Assembly: GCF_963675975.1 (NCBI RefSeq)
Contig: NZ_OY780939.1
Coordinates: forward strand, 1,922,001-1,986,000
Direction of reading: 5' to 3'
Source: Halarcobacter sp.
Lineage (GTDB): Bacteria > Campylobacterota > Campylobacteria > Campylobacterales > Arcobacteraceae
DNA: 64,000 bases
The notes under the pieces were generated by a model. It had not been told where the DNA came from and searched no databases. It worked only from the letters and a program-made list of their open reading frames with translations. Shown one piece after another: positions 1 to 8,226 of the stretch; the stretch's first letter is position 1, and each line of letters opens with the position of its first letter. The position numbers and the translations under genes are program-made.

Positions 1-1
1 T

Positions 2-67
2 GAATCAAATCAAGTAAAGGTTATTGATGGGGAAGATATGTTTTTAATGTCCCTTGAAATGGAATAA
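2..67 (+). CDS. C-terminal fragment of an unidentified protein
   Basis: An open frame enters from the left edge and ends at TAA (65-67), giving 21 residues that finish in FLMSLEME. Only the tail is present, so no family can be assigned. It is on the same strand as the diguanylate cyclase that follows, about 95 bases downstream. Confidence 0.5.
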   Translation, partial: ESNQVKVIDGEDMFLMSLEME

Positions 68-162
68 TATTCTAACTTAAAAATTTATTTTAGTTAATAT
101 ATTTATTTACAAAAATTATCTTTTGGTTATATAATAACTAAAACTTTATATAGAGATGAGTG

Positions 163-2073
163 ATGAATAAGATTAGACTTGAAAAACTTATATATAAAAA
201 TTATTTAAAAACATCTGTATTCTCTATACTTTTTATTGAATTAGCACTTTTAATCATATATTTTACAGTTAATAATAAAATTGTAGATATTAGTATCCAA
301 AGTTTATTAAGTGATATTGAAAAAAGTGTTTATTCTACAATTAAAAATTCAATAAAAGACACTGAACAAAAATTTAATCATGTCGAAGATTTATCATATA
401 TTTTACAAAATGAACATCAAAATTATTTTAAATATAGTATGAAGTTAGATGATTTTGATAATAGATATTTTAGATACGCAAATAATGGAGTTTTCTATAA
501 ATACAAAGATACTGGTGGAGCTTCACTTTTTGTATCAAATAAGGAAAATGTAAATAAAAATTTAAAAGATGAAATAGCAAGAACAGAAGTATTTGATACA
601 ACATTAAAAACATTAGTTAATAGAAATAATTTAATAGTTGCAGCGTATTACAATTCACACAGAAACTACACAAGATACTACCCTTTTTTGAAAGATATAT
701 ATAAAGTTTTTCCTGCTGATTTAAAAGTTTCAAACTATAACTTTTATTATGAAGCCAATAAAAAGAATAACCCTGAAAAGAAAGCTGTTTGGACAGATGT
801 ATATCTAGACCCAGCAGGTCAAGGTTGGATGTTAAGTGTAGTTGTACCAATTTATAAAAATGATTTTCTAGAAGGGGTATCAGGAATAGATATTACCGTA
901 AAAAGTATCATAAAAAATATTCTTGAATCAGAGATTCCTTATAATGCTTCATCAATACTTTTAGATAAACATGGAAATATAATAGGTATTACAAAAAATA
1001 GTGAAGATATTTTAAATTTAAAAGATAGTAGTGACTATAAGTATATAAAAGATGAAAAAATTGGTAAGACCATATATAAAAGAGATAGTTTTAATATTTT
1101 AAATCATCAAGATGAAAAAATAAAAGAGCTATTTAACAAAGTTATCAATGAAGATAATTATTCAAAAGAGGTTTATTTAAATGGAAAGAAATATCTTCTT
1201 TTTAGTGAAAAAATTAAAAAAACATCTTGGTTTGTAATCTCTTTAATAGATGAAGATAATATTACCTCAGAAGTTAGAAGTTTAGAAAGTTATTATAAAA
1301 AACTTGGTTATACAATAATTGCAACAATAATAATATTTTATTTAGCTTTTTTTGTGTTTTTACATTTTAGGGCAAAAAAATTTGTTAGAAAAATAAACTT
1401 TCCATTATTAAAAATTATTGAGATGACAAAAAATATTGGTGATAAAAAATCAGCTGAGAAACTCCAAGAGTGTGGTGTATATGAAATTGATTTATTGAGT
1501 GACAATTTTAATAAGATGGTAGATAAGTTAGAAGAAAAAAATAAAGAATTAATACAGTCAGAATATAAAGTTGCTTTTAATGAGAAACTTGCTTTAACTG
1601 ATTCTTTGACAAAAGTTTATAATAGAAGATTTTTAGATGAGTTTTCAAATAAATATTCAAGTGAAATTTCATTAAGTAAAGAGGGACTAGCACTATTTGT
1701 TGTAGATATTGATAATTTTAAAAATATAAATGATACTTACGGACATGATAGGGGAGATGAAGTTATTACAACTTTAGTTTCTATTATAAAAACTGTAATC
1801 AGAAAAAATGATTTCATAGTAAGATTAGGTGGAGATGAGTTTTTAATACTTCTACCTAGTAGTAATCTTAAAAACTGTAAAAAAGTTGCAACTAAACTTA
1901 TAGAAAGCATTAATGAACGAAATGAAATTTTAGAACCCTTTGAAATAAGTTTTACTATTAGTATAGGAACAGCAAATTATGAAAAAGATGATGTAGGTAT
2001 AGAGGATACAATTAAAAGAGCAGATAAGCAACTATACAAGGCAAAATCTCAAGGAAAAAATTGTATTACATAA
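163..2073 (+). CDS. Membrane diguanylate cyclase with periplasmic Cache-type sensor
   Basis: Predicted to make cyclic di-GMP from two GTP in response to an extracytoplasmic signal. A membrane segment near residues 19-39 is followed by a long periplasmic region resembling a double Cache domain (to about 385), a second membrane segment, a HAMP-like linker with a coiled coil, and a C-terminal GGDEF domain. The active-site GGDEF is at about 556-560. RKND lies five residues before it and fits the RxxD product-inhibition site, so the enzyme is probably active and feedback-inhibited. The frame also has a GTG one codon earlier (160); ATG at 163 is preferred, though neither has a strong ribosome site. 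It stands alone ahead of the Liv genes. The ligand cannot be read from the sequence. Confidence 0.88.
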   Translation: MNKIRLEKLIYKNYLKTSVFSILFIELALLIIYFTVNNKIVDISIQSLLSDIEKSVYSTIKNSIKDTEQKFNHVEDLSYILQNEHQNYFKYSMKLDDFDNRYFRYANNGVFYKYKDTGGASLFVSNKENVNKNLKDEIARTEVFDTTLKTLVNRNNLIVAAYYNSHRNYTRYYPFLKDIYKVFPADLKVSNYNFYYEANKKNNPEKKAVWTDVYLDPAGQGWMLSVVVPIYKNDFLEGVSGIDITVKSIIKNILESEIPYNASSILLDKHGNIIGITKNSEDILNLKDSSDYKYIKDEKIGKTIYKRDSFNILNHQDEKIKELFNKVINEDNYSKEVYLNGKKYLLFSEKIKKTSWFVISLIDEDNITSEVRSLESYYKKLGYTIIATIIIFYLAFFVFLHFRAKKFVRKINFPLLKIIEMTKNIGDKKSAEKLQECGVYEIDLLSDNFNKMVDKLEEKNKELIQSEYKVAFNEKLALTDSLTKVYNRRFLDEFSNKYSSEISLSKEGLALFVVDIDNFKNINDTYGHDRGDEVITTLVSIIKTVIRKNDFIVRLGGDEFLILLPSSNLKNCKKVATKLIESINERNEILEPFEISFTISIGTANYEKDDVGIEDTIKRADKQLYKAKSQGKNCIT

Positions 2074-2160
2074 ATGACTAACTGACAAAATAAAAACAAC
2101 TTTTATATAATTTGTACATAATTTATACGTTTTTTATAAAAAGTTTTTAAATTTTTATGG

Positions 2161-2166
2161 TATTAT
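2161..2166 (+). promoter_or_regulatory. Probable -10 element of the livJ promoter
   Basis: TATTAT lies 28 bases before the livJ start, behind a T-rich stretch of the kind that replaces a clear -35 box in Campylobacterota. A good ribosome site (aaggag) lies between it and the ATG at 2194. Called by eye only. Confidence 0.45.
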
Positions 2167-2193
2167 CCTTGCATAGATTAACAAGGAGTATAT

Positions 2194-3309
2194 ATGAAAA
2201 AATTAATGAGTTTAGCGCTTGCTTCTGCATTAACTTGTGGTATTGCATCTGCAAAAGAGATTAAAGTTGGTGCTGTTATGCCTATGTCTGGACCTCTTGC
2301 ACAATATGGTCAAGTTTGTTATTTAGGTTTAGAATTAGCCAATAAATTACAGCCTACACTTAAAAATGGGGATACAATTAAGATAGTATTAGCTGATAAT
2401 AAAGGTGATAAAGTTGAAACTGCTACAGCTACAACAAGACTTATCTCTTCTGAAAATGTAGTTGCAATTTTAGGTGCACTTACATCTACAAATACAGCTC
2501 AAACAATTGCTATTGCTGATAAGAAAAAAGTTCCAGTAATTGCATCTGTTGCTACAAATGATAAACTTACAGCAAAAAGAGATTATGCAAATAGAGTTTG
2601 TTTTACTGACTCTTTTCAAGGTGAAGTTGTTGCAAATTATGCATTGTCTCAAGGTTATAAATCTGCTGTTGTAATTGTGGACCAAGCTCAAGTTTATTCT
2701 TTAGGTCTTGCAAAAGCATTCCAAAAAGCGTTTAAAAGTAAAGGTGGAAAAATCTTAGAGAAAATCAAAGTAACTTCAGGGGATAAAGATTTTAAAGCTG
2801 TTGTTTCACAAATCAAAAAATTAAATCCTGATTTTATGTTCTTACCTTTATATCACCCAGAAGCTTCTATGATTGCTAGACAATCTAAACAATTAGGTGT
2901 TAATAAACCTATGTTTAGTGGAGATGGTGTTGCTAACCAAACATTTATTGATTTAGGTGGAGATTCAATTGAAGGTTATATGTTTACTGACTTCTTTGAT
3001 TATACAAATCCTCCTTCAAAAACATCTGCTGATTTCGTAGCTTTCCATGAAAAAGAGACTGGAAACAAAGAGATGAATTCATTTACTGCATTAGGTGCTG
3101 ATACTTATAATGTTTTAATTGATGCAATGAATAGATGTGAAGATCCTACAGATTCTGTTTGTGTTAACAAAGAGATTAAAAAAACAACTGGATTTGATGG
3201 TGTTTCAGGAAAAATTTCTATTGATAAAGAGGGTAACTCTACAAGATCTGCTGTTATCAAAGAGATTAAAGATGGGAAAATGGTTTATAAAGCGACTGTA
3301 AATCCTTAA
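2194..3309 (+). CDS. livJ: Branched-chain amino acid ABC transporter, periplasmic binding protein
   Basis: Soluble receptor that delivers an amino acid (leucine/isoleucine/valine type) to the LivHMGF transporter encoded just downstream. The N-terminus is a clear Sec signal peptide (lysines, hydrophobic core, cleavage near GIASA-KE, about residue 20). The mature protein opens with IKVGAVMPMSGPLAQYGQ, typical of the Leu/Ile/Val-binding family (periplasmic-binding fold type I), and its 371 residues match that family. A strong terminator separates it from livH, which would let the binding protein be made in excess. The exact ligand is not readable; related proteins also bind amides or aromatic acids. 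Confidence 0.88.
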   Translation: MKKLMSLALASALTCGIASAKEIKVGAVMPMSGPLAQYGQVCYLGLELANKLQPTLKNGDTIKIVLADNKGDKVETATATTRLISSENVVAILGALTSTNTAQTIAIADKKKVPVIASVATNDKLTAKRDYANRVCFTDSFQGEVVANYALSQGYKSAVVIVDQAQVYSLGLAKAFQKAFKSKGGKILEKIKVTSGDKDFKAVVSQIKKLNPDFMFLPLYHPEASMIARQSKQLGVNKPMFSGDGVANQTFIDLGGDSIEGYMFTDFFDYTNPPSKTSADFVAFHEKETGNKEMNSFTALGADTYNVLIDAMNRCEDPTDSVCVNKEIKKTTGFDGVSGKISIDKEGNSTRSAVIKEIKDGKMVYKATVNP

Positions 3310-3327
3310 TTTTTATTTTAATATTGA

Positions 3328-3360
3328 AGTCTAGCAATTATTATTGCTAGACTTTTTTTT
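3328..3360 (+). terminator. Rho-independent terminator after livJ
   Basis: Perfect 11-bp inverted repeat (agtctagcaat / attgctagact) with a TATT loop, followed by a run of T. It lies 19 bases after the livJ stop and probably separates high-level livJ transcription from livHMGF. Confidence 0.9.
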
Positions 3361-3425
3361 TGTCATAATAAAAGTAAAAGAGTTTATTTTTATTATAACA
3401 AAAGTAATTCTTCTGGGGAGATTTA

Positions 3426-4322
3426 ATGGATATATTAACTTTTATGCAACAAATGGTAAATGGATTTTCTTTAGGATCTATGTATGCTTTGATTGCTATT
3501 GGATACACTATGGTTTATGGGGTTTTAAGACTTATAAACTTCGCCCATGGTGATATAATGATGGTCGGAGCCTTTTTAGGTTACGCTTTTATTGATGTTT
3601 TAGGATTACCTTTCACTCTAAGTATATTATTAGCAGTTACACTTTCTGCTGCACTTGGAATGTTAATGGATAAAGTTGCATATAAACCTTTAAGAGAAGC
3701 TCCAAAAATTTCTCTTTTAATTACTGCAATTGGTATCTCATTTTTCTTAGAAAATGCCTTTACTGTTTTTGTAGGTGGAGTTCCAAGAGCATTCCCTGTA
3801 CCTTCTTATATGGAAAATATAATAAATATAGCAGAGGTTACATTCTCTGTATCTTCAATAATTGTTCCAATCGTAACACTTGTATTATTACTTTGTATTT
3901 TATATGTTTTATACAAAACAAAATATGGTATGGCAATTAGAGCCTTATCTTTTGATATTAAAACTGTAAACCTTATGGGAATAGATGCAAACCTTATTAT
4001 CTCTATTGTATTTGCATTAGGTTCAGCTCTTGCAGCAGTTGGAGGTATATTTTGGGCTATTAATTATCCTTCAGTTGAACCAATGATGGGTGTGTTAGTT
4101 GGACTTAAAGCCTTCGCAGCAGCAGTTGTAGGAGGTATTGGTTCAGTTACTGGTGCTGTTATTGGTGGTTTTATTATTGGATTTACAGAAGTTGTTGTAA
4201 TCGCATTTTTCCCAGAACTTGGTGGTTATAAAGATGCATTTGCTTTTGTATTTTTAATCTTAGTTCTTTTATTTAAACCAACAGGTATTATGGGTGAAGA
4301 TCTAGAAAAGAGTAGGTTTTAA
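3426..4322 (+). CDS. livH: Branched-chain amino acid ABC transporter permease LivH
   Basis: Integral inner-membrane subunit that forms the translocation path with LivM. The 298 residues are mostly hydrophobic and start with the family pattern MVNGFSLGSMYALIAIGYTM and VLRLINFAHGDI. A glycine-rich segment (AVVGGIGSVTGAVIGG) near residue 240 fits the region that contacts the ATPase. The start has ggggag seven bases upstream. It is first in a tight operon livH-livM-livG-livF, with two bases between livH and livM. Confidence 0.92.
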   Translation: MDILTFMQQMVNGFSLGSMYALIAIGYTMVYGVLRLINFAHGDIMMVGAFLGYAFIDVLGLPFTLSILLAVTLSAALGMLMDKVAYKPLREAPKISLLITAIGISFFLENAFTVFVGGVPRAFPVPSYMENIINIAEVTFSVSSIIVPIVTLVLLLCILYVLYKTKYGMAIRALSFDIKTVNLMGIDANLIISIVFALGSALAAVGGIFWAINYPSVEPMMGVLVGLKAFAAAVVGGIGSVTGAVIGGFIIGFTEVVVIAFFPELGGYKDAFAFVFLILVLLFKPTGIMGEDLEKSRF

Positions 4323-4324
4323 TT

Positions 4325-5365
4325 ATGGTAGAAAATCAGATATTTACAAAACACAGATTAATAAATCTTGCAATTATAATACTTGCAATTTGGTTTACTT
4401 GGTTTGCTCAAAACTTTTTTGATGAGTATACAGTAAGAGTTATAAATAATGTTGCGATATTTATAATACTAGCAGTTTCATATAACTTAATAAATGGTGT
4501 AACAGGGCAGTTTTCACTTGAACCAAATGGGTTTGTTGCCATTGGTGCTTATGTAACAGCAATATTAACTGTTGATGCAGAAGGTATGCTTTATCAGTAT
4601 GATATTGAAGATCCTGCACAATGGATATTAGCTTTACAAGCAGATTTCTTTTGGGCTTTATTACTTTCTGGTATCCTTTCTGCTTTATTAGCTTTATCTT
4701 TATCTTTTCCTGTATTTAGAGTTAGAGGAGATTATCTTGCAATTGTTACATTAGGTTTTGGTTTTATTATTAGAATCTCAGCTATTAATTCTCCTGAGAT
4801 TACAAATGGTTCACTGGGAATAAATGATATTCCAGAATATTCAAATCTATACTGGACGGGTGGTTTTGCAATCTTTGCTGTATTGGCTATTTTAAATATT
4901 ATATATTCAAAATATGGTAGAGCTATGAAAGCTGTAAGAGATGATGAAGATGCTGCAATTGCTATGGGTGTAAATACATTTAAAATAAAAACATTGGCAT
5001 TTTGTACTTCAGCATTTTTTGAAGGTATAGGTGGTGGTTTATTAGCTGCATTATTAACATCTATTTCACCAGACTTATTTACATTCTTCTTAACATTCCA
5101 ATTATTAATTATAATAGTTCTTGGTGGACTTGGAAGTACGACAGGAGCTATATTAGGTACCGTTTTTGTAATGGCAGGATTAGAATGGATGAGATTCTTA
5201 GATGAACCAATGAATCTATTTGGATATGAAACAGAAGGTTTACCTGGAATGAGAATGGTTGTATTCTCATTAATTTTAATTATTGTTATGTTATTTGCAA
5301 GAGAAGGATTAATGGGTAAAAAAGAGCTAAAAGATTTATTTAAAAAGAAAAAGGCTGATAAATGA
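4325..5365 (+). CDS. livM: Branched-chain amino acid ABC transporter permease LivM
   Basis: Second permease of the Liv transporter, 346 residues with about eight to ten hydrophobic segments. Family signatures are NLINGVTGQFSLEPNGFVAIGAY near residue 55-77, the VRGDYLAIVTLGFG loop near residue 137, and the LGGLGSTTGAILG segment near the C-terminus. It starts two bases after livH and overlaps livG by four bases (ATGA), so translation of these subunits is probably coupled. Confidence 0.92.
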   Translation: MVENQIFTKHRLINLAIIILAIWFTWFAQNFFDEYTVRVINNVAIFIILAVSYNLINGVTGQFSLEPNGFVAIGAYVTAILTVDAEGMLYQYDIEDPAQWILALQADFFWALLLSGILSALLALSLSFPVFRVRGDYLAIVTLGFGFIIRISAINSPEITNGSLGINDIPEYSNLYWTGGFAIFAVLAILNIIYSKYGRAMKAVRDDEDAAIAMGVNTFKIKTLAFCTSAFFEGIGGGLLAALLTSISPDLFTFFLTFQLLIIIVLGGLGSTTGAILGTVFVMAGLEWMRFLDEPMNLFGYETEGLPGMRMVVFSLILIIVMLFAREGLMGKKELKDLFKKKKADK

Positions 5366-6129
5366 TTTTAGAGGTTTGCAATATTACTAAAAATTTTGGT
5401 GGTGTAACTGCTATTAAAGATACCTCTTTTCATGTAAAAGCAAAAGAGATTTATGGTTTAATTGGTCCAAATGGTGCTGGTAAAACAACTATGTTTAATA
5501 TTATTACAGGAAACTATGAACCAAGTGAGGGACAAATAAAATTTCATGGTCAAAGAATTGATGGAATTAAACCTCATAAAATAGTTCATAGAGGAATAGC
5601 TAGAACTTTCCAAAATATTAGACTATTCACATCTATGACAGTTTTAGAAAATATTTTAATAGGATTTGATTATCAAGCTGAATATACTTATTTAGAAGCT
5701 ATTTTAAGATTTCCAAGATTTTTTAAAGAGGAAAAAAGAGTTAAAAAAAGAGCTTATGAAATTATGGATATTCTAGGGATTTCAGAATATGCTGATGAGA
5801 TGGCAACTTCACTTTCGTATGGTAGTCAGCGAAAAGTTGAGATAGCAAGAGCTTTAGCTGCTTCTCCACAATTGCTTTTATTAGATGAACCAGCAGCAGG
5901 AATGAATCCTCAAGAAACACATGAATTAGCAGAACTGTTTTTTAAGATTAGAGATGAGTTTGATATTACAATTTTATTGATTGAGCATGATATGAAATTT
6001 GTAAATAAACTTTGTGACAGAGTAATGGTTCTTGATTATGGGAAAACTATCTTTGAGGGTGATATTAAAGATGCTATTAAAGATGAAGAAGTTATAAAAG
6101 CTTACCTTGGAGATTTTAAACATGCTTAG
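5362..6129 (+). CDS. livG: Branched-chain amino acid ABC transporter ATP-binding protein LivG
   Basis: Cytoplasmic ATPase of the Liv importer. Visible motifs are Walker A (GPNGAGKTT, about 36-44), the Q-loop region in ARTFQNIRLF, an altered signature LSYGSQRKVEIARAL, Walker B LLLLDEPAAGMNP, and the switch histidine in LLIEHDM. The family motif ARTFQNIRLF and the 255-residue length separate LivG from LivF. Its start overlaps the livM stop. Confidence 0.93.
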   Translation: MILEVCNITKNFGGVTAIKDTSFHVKAKEIYGLIGPNGAGKTTMFNIITGNYEPSEGQIKFHGQRIDGIKPHKIVHRGIARTFQNIRLFTSMTVLENILIGFDYQAEYTYLEAILRFPRFFKEEKRVKKRAYEIMDILGISEYADEMATSLSYGSQRKVEIARALAASPQLLLLDEPAAGMNPQETHELAELFFKIRDEFDITILLIEHDMKFVNKLCDRVMVLDYGKTIFEGDIKDAIKDEEVIKAYLGDFKHA

Positions 6130-6817
6130 TGTAAAAAATTTAGAAGTATATTATGGTTTAATCAAAGCAGTAAAGGGAGTAAATTTTGAAGTTAACGCTG
6201 GACAAATTGTTTCTTTAATTGGAAGTAATGGTGCAGGTAAAACTTCAACTTTACAATCTATTGTAAATGATGTAAAGAAAAAAGGCGAAATTATCTTTAA
6301 TGATATAGATATTTCAAATCATAAAACCCATAAAATTATAAAAGAGGGTATCTCTTTAGTTCCAGAAGGAAGAAGAGTATTTCAAAACTTAACAATTGAA
6401 GAAAACCTAAGAATGGGTTCATTTAACAATGATGACTTATATGAAGAGTATCAAGAAAGAATGTTTAAAATCTTTCCAAGATTGATTGATAAAAAAGGAC
6501 AATTAGGTGGAACTATGAGTGGAGGTGAACAGCAAATGCTTGCAATTGCAAGAGCTTTAATGTCTTCTCCAAAACTACTTATGTTAGATGAACCTTCTTT
6601 AGGGTTAGCTCCTAAAATTGTTGGTGAACTTTTTGAAACAATTGTTAAGTTAAAAGAAGAGGGTATTACTATTCTTTTAGTTGAACAAAATGCTTTTGCA
6701 GCTTTAGATATATCAAATTATGCTTATGTATTAGAAAATGGCGTTGTAGCTCTTGAATCTGATGCAAAAGAGCTTATCAATTCTGATGAGATTAGAAAAA
6801 AATATTTAGGTGGTTAA
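6122..6817 (+). CDS. livF: Branched-chain amino acid ABC transporter ATP-binding protein LivF
   Basis: Second ATPase of the Liv importer. Walker A is GSNGAGKTS, the signature is MSGGEQQMLAIARAL, Walker B is LLMLDEPSLGLAP and the switch is ILLVEQNA; VPEGRRVF is characteristic of LivF. I choose ATG 6122 (231 residues, MLSVKNLEVYYG) rather than the in-frame TTG at 6107, because it matches the usual N-terminus; the start then lies inside the end of livG (8-base overlap). It is the last gene of the operon. Confidence 0.92.
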   Translation: MLSVKNLEVYYGLIKAVKGVNFEVNAGQIVSLIGSNGAGKTSTLQSIVNDVKKKGEIIFNDIDISNHKTHKIIKEGISLVPEGRRVFQNLTIEENLRMGSFNNDDLYEEYQERMFKIFPRLIDKKGQLGGTMSGGEQQMLAIARALMSSPKLLMLDEPSLGLAPKIVGELFETIVKLKEEGITILLVEQNAFAALDISNYAYVLENGVVALESDAKELINSDEIRKKYLGG

Positions 6818-6832
6818 ACATAATTGTTTAAC
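6813..6832 (+). terminator. Hairpin at the end of the Liv operon
   Basis: Perfect 8-bp inverted repeat (gttaaaca / tgtttaac) with a TAAT loop that includes the livF stop codon. The T-run after it is poor, so termination is likely but weak. Confidence 0.45.
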
Positions 6833-6925
6833 TGCTTATATTTATTTACTTTATAGTAAAACTATTTATAAACTATTAACTTTTTATCACTATAATTACA
6901 TTGATAAATTTAAATTAGGATAGAT

Positions 6926-7327
6926 ATGCTTTTAATGAAACTTGAAGCAAGAGAGAAGTTCTCTTTTTTGCAACTTGCACACTATTTAGCGAGAATTGAT
7001 AATGACTACGGTGAAAAAGAACAAGAGATTATTTTAGAATATTGTGCAGAGATGGGTATTGAAAATGACGATAATTTTGATATGAATGAGTTTTCTTTAG
7101 AAGAGATACTAAAAGATTTTAGAACGGAAAAAAGTAAAAAAATTGTTGTATTAGAATTGATGATTTTAATACATGCTGATGATAAATTTGATTTAAAAGA
7201 AAGAACATTAATATCAAAAATAAATGATACTTTTAAATTGTCTCCACAAAATTTAGAGTTTTGTTCACAGTGGGGAAAAGGTGTTGCAGCGCTATATTCT
7301 CAGGGAAAACTTTTTATTAACAATTAA
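6926..7327 (+). CDS. Acidic TerB-like protein
   Basis: Cytoplasmic, acidic protein of 133 residues. Two matching helical halves each carry a 'DxxYxEKE' or 'DDKFDLKER' pattern (about 26-36 and 87-98), which resembles the TerB/DjlA-N metal-binding helical fold. There is no transmembrane segment or signal peptide. No other tellurite-resistance gene is near. It is followed at about 60 bases by genes for two small division-type proteins, a pseudopilin and PriA, which may be cotranscribed. Family assignment is by pattern only; the cellular role is unknown. Confidence 0.5.
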   Translation: MLLMKLEAREKFSFLQLAHYLARIDNDYGEKEQEIILEYCAEMGIENDDNFDMNEFSLEEILKDFRTEKSKKIVVLELMILIHADDKFDLKERTLISKINDTFKLSPQNLEFCSQWGKGVAALYSQGKLFINN

Positions 7328-7389
7328 TTAAAAAATAATTTTTTTTGTTTAAACAGTTTTTCTAGGATAAATTAGATAAAATAATATGT

Positions 7390-7593
7390 ATGGAAATCAT
7401 TGAAAAATTAAATATGAAAATTGACAAACTATTATATCAATATGAACTCTTGAAAAAAGAGAATGAAAACTTACGTCAAGATTTAGATGATTTAAAGAAT
7501 AAAAACGATGAGTTGGAGAGAAATAACCAAGATATGCTTCTAAGAATTGATAGTACTCTAACCTTTGTAGAGGCAAAAAATATTGGAAAATAA
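7390..7593 (+). CDS. Small coiled-coil protein, ZapB-like
   Basis: A 67-residue protein that is almost wholly a predicted coiled coil (hydrophobic residues spaced 3-4 apart, many Glu/Lys/Asn). Size and pattern resemble ZapB-type division proteins, and the next gene looks like ZapA, the partner of ZapB in FtsZ-ring assembly. Its end overlaps the next gene by 11 bases, which supports joint translation. A short coiled coil is weak evidence for a specific function. Confidence 0.45.
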   Translation: MEIIEKLNMKIDKLLYQYELLKKENENLRQDLDDLKNKNDELERNNQDMLLRIDSTLTFVEAKNIGK

Positions 7594-7792
7594 ATTGACA
7601 TTTCATATAAATAATATGGCTTATACTATTGTTGTAGATGAAAAAATAGCAAATGAGATTACACGCTATTTAGATTTGGATAAAAATTTAGATACAAGGG
7701 AATTATTAGCTGCTTATATTAGAATCTCACAAGAGTTTAGTAATTTTAAAACTGATTTAGAAAAAATTTCTGAAAAAATCCCTAAACTTTAG
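7583..7792 (+). CDS. Small ZapA-like protein
   Basis: A 69-residue protein with the layout of short ZapA proteins: a beta-type start (KLTFHINNMAYTIVVDE) then a long helix (REL LAAYIRISQEF..DLEKISEKI). ZapA binds FtsZ and tightens the division ring. The start codon is TTG at 7583, with agagg 9 bases before it inside the upstream gene; TTG 7595 and ATG 7616 are alternatives. The pairing with a ZapB-like coiled coil supports the call, but both are short. Confidence 0.45.
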   Translation: MENKLTFHINNMAYTIVVDEKIANEITRYLDLDKNLDTRELLAAYIRISQEFSNFKTDLEKISEKIPKL

Positions 7793-7794
7793 CG

Positions 7795-8226
7795 ATGAGG
7801 AAAGCTTTTTCACTGATTGAACTGATATTAGTATTAGTAGTTATCTCCATATTATCTGTATTTGTTCTATCAAAATTTGATGATTCTTCTAAGTTTGCCA
7901 ATAAAACTAAAATCAAATCAGAAATTGCACTTATAAGAAATGGGATATCAAAACTTATTAGTTCTAATACTTTGTTAAATAAAGATGAAAATATATATTT
8001 AGATGAAGAAAGTATTAATCAAGAAGGAAGTTTACTTTTTAAAAATATCATAGACTCTCCTTTGCTATCTACTAGTAAAGATAAAAAAGAGTTAGGAAAA
8101 TGGATAAAGACCTCCTCAAATAGATATGTTATTTATATCTCAAATGATGAATATTTAGAATTTGTTTTAGAAAATAATAGTTTTGTATGTAAAAGTGATA
8201 AAGAGTTATGTGTGAGTTATGAATGA
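7795..8226 (+). CDS. Type II secretion/type IV pilin-like protein
   Basis: Residues 1-22 (MRKAFSLIELILVLVVISIL and following) form a type III prepilin signal: basic leader, cleavage before F5, glutamate at mature position 5 and a hydrophobic helix. The residue before the cleavage site is alanine instead of the usual glycine. The remaining 120 residues are a soluble domain with two cysteines near the end (C132, C138), which may form a disulfide. No other pilus or secretion gene is adjacent; it overlaps priA by four bases, so it is likely cotranscribed with it. Confidence 0.65.
   Translation: MRKAFSLIELILVLVVISILSVFVLSKFDDSSKFANKTKIKSEIALIRNGISKLISSNTLLNKDENIYLDEESINQEGSLLFKNIIDSPLLSTSKDKKELGKWIKTSSNRYVIYISNDEYLEFVLENNSFVCKSDKELCVSYE

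Noticed and set aside
3344-3553. 69-residue open frame over the start of livH
   Set aside because: It begins in the terminator and overlaps livH out of frame.
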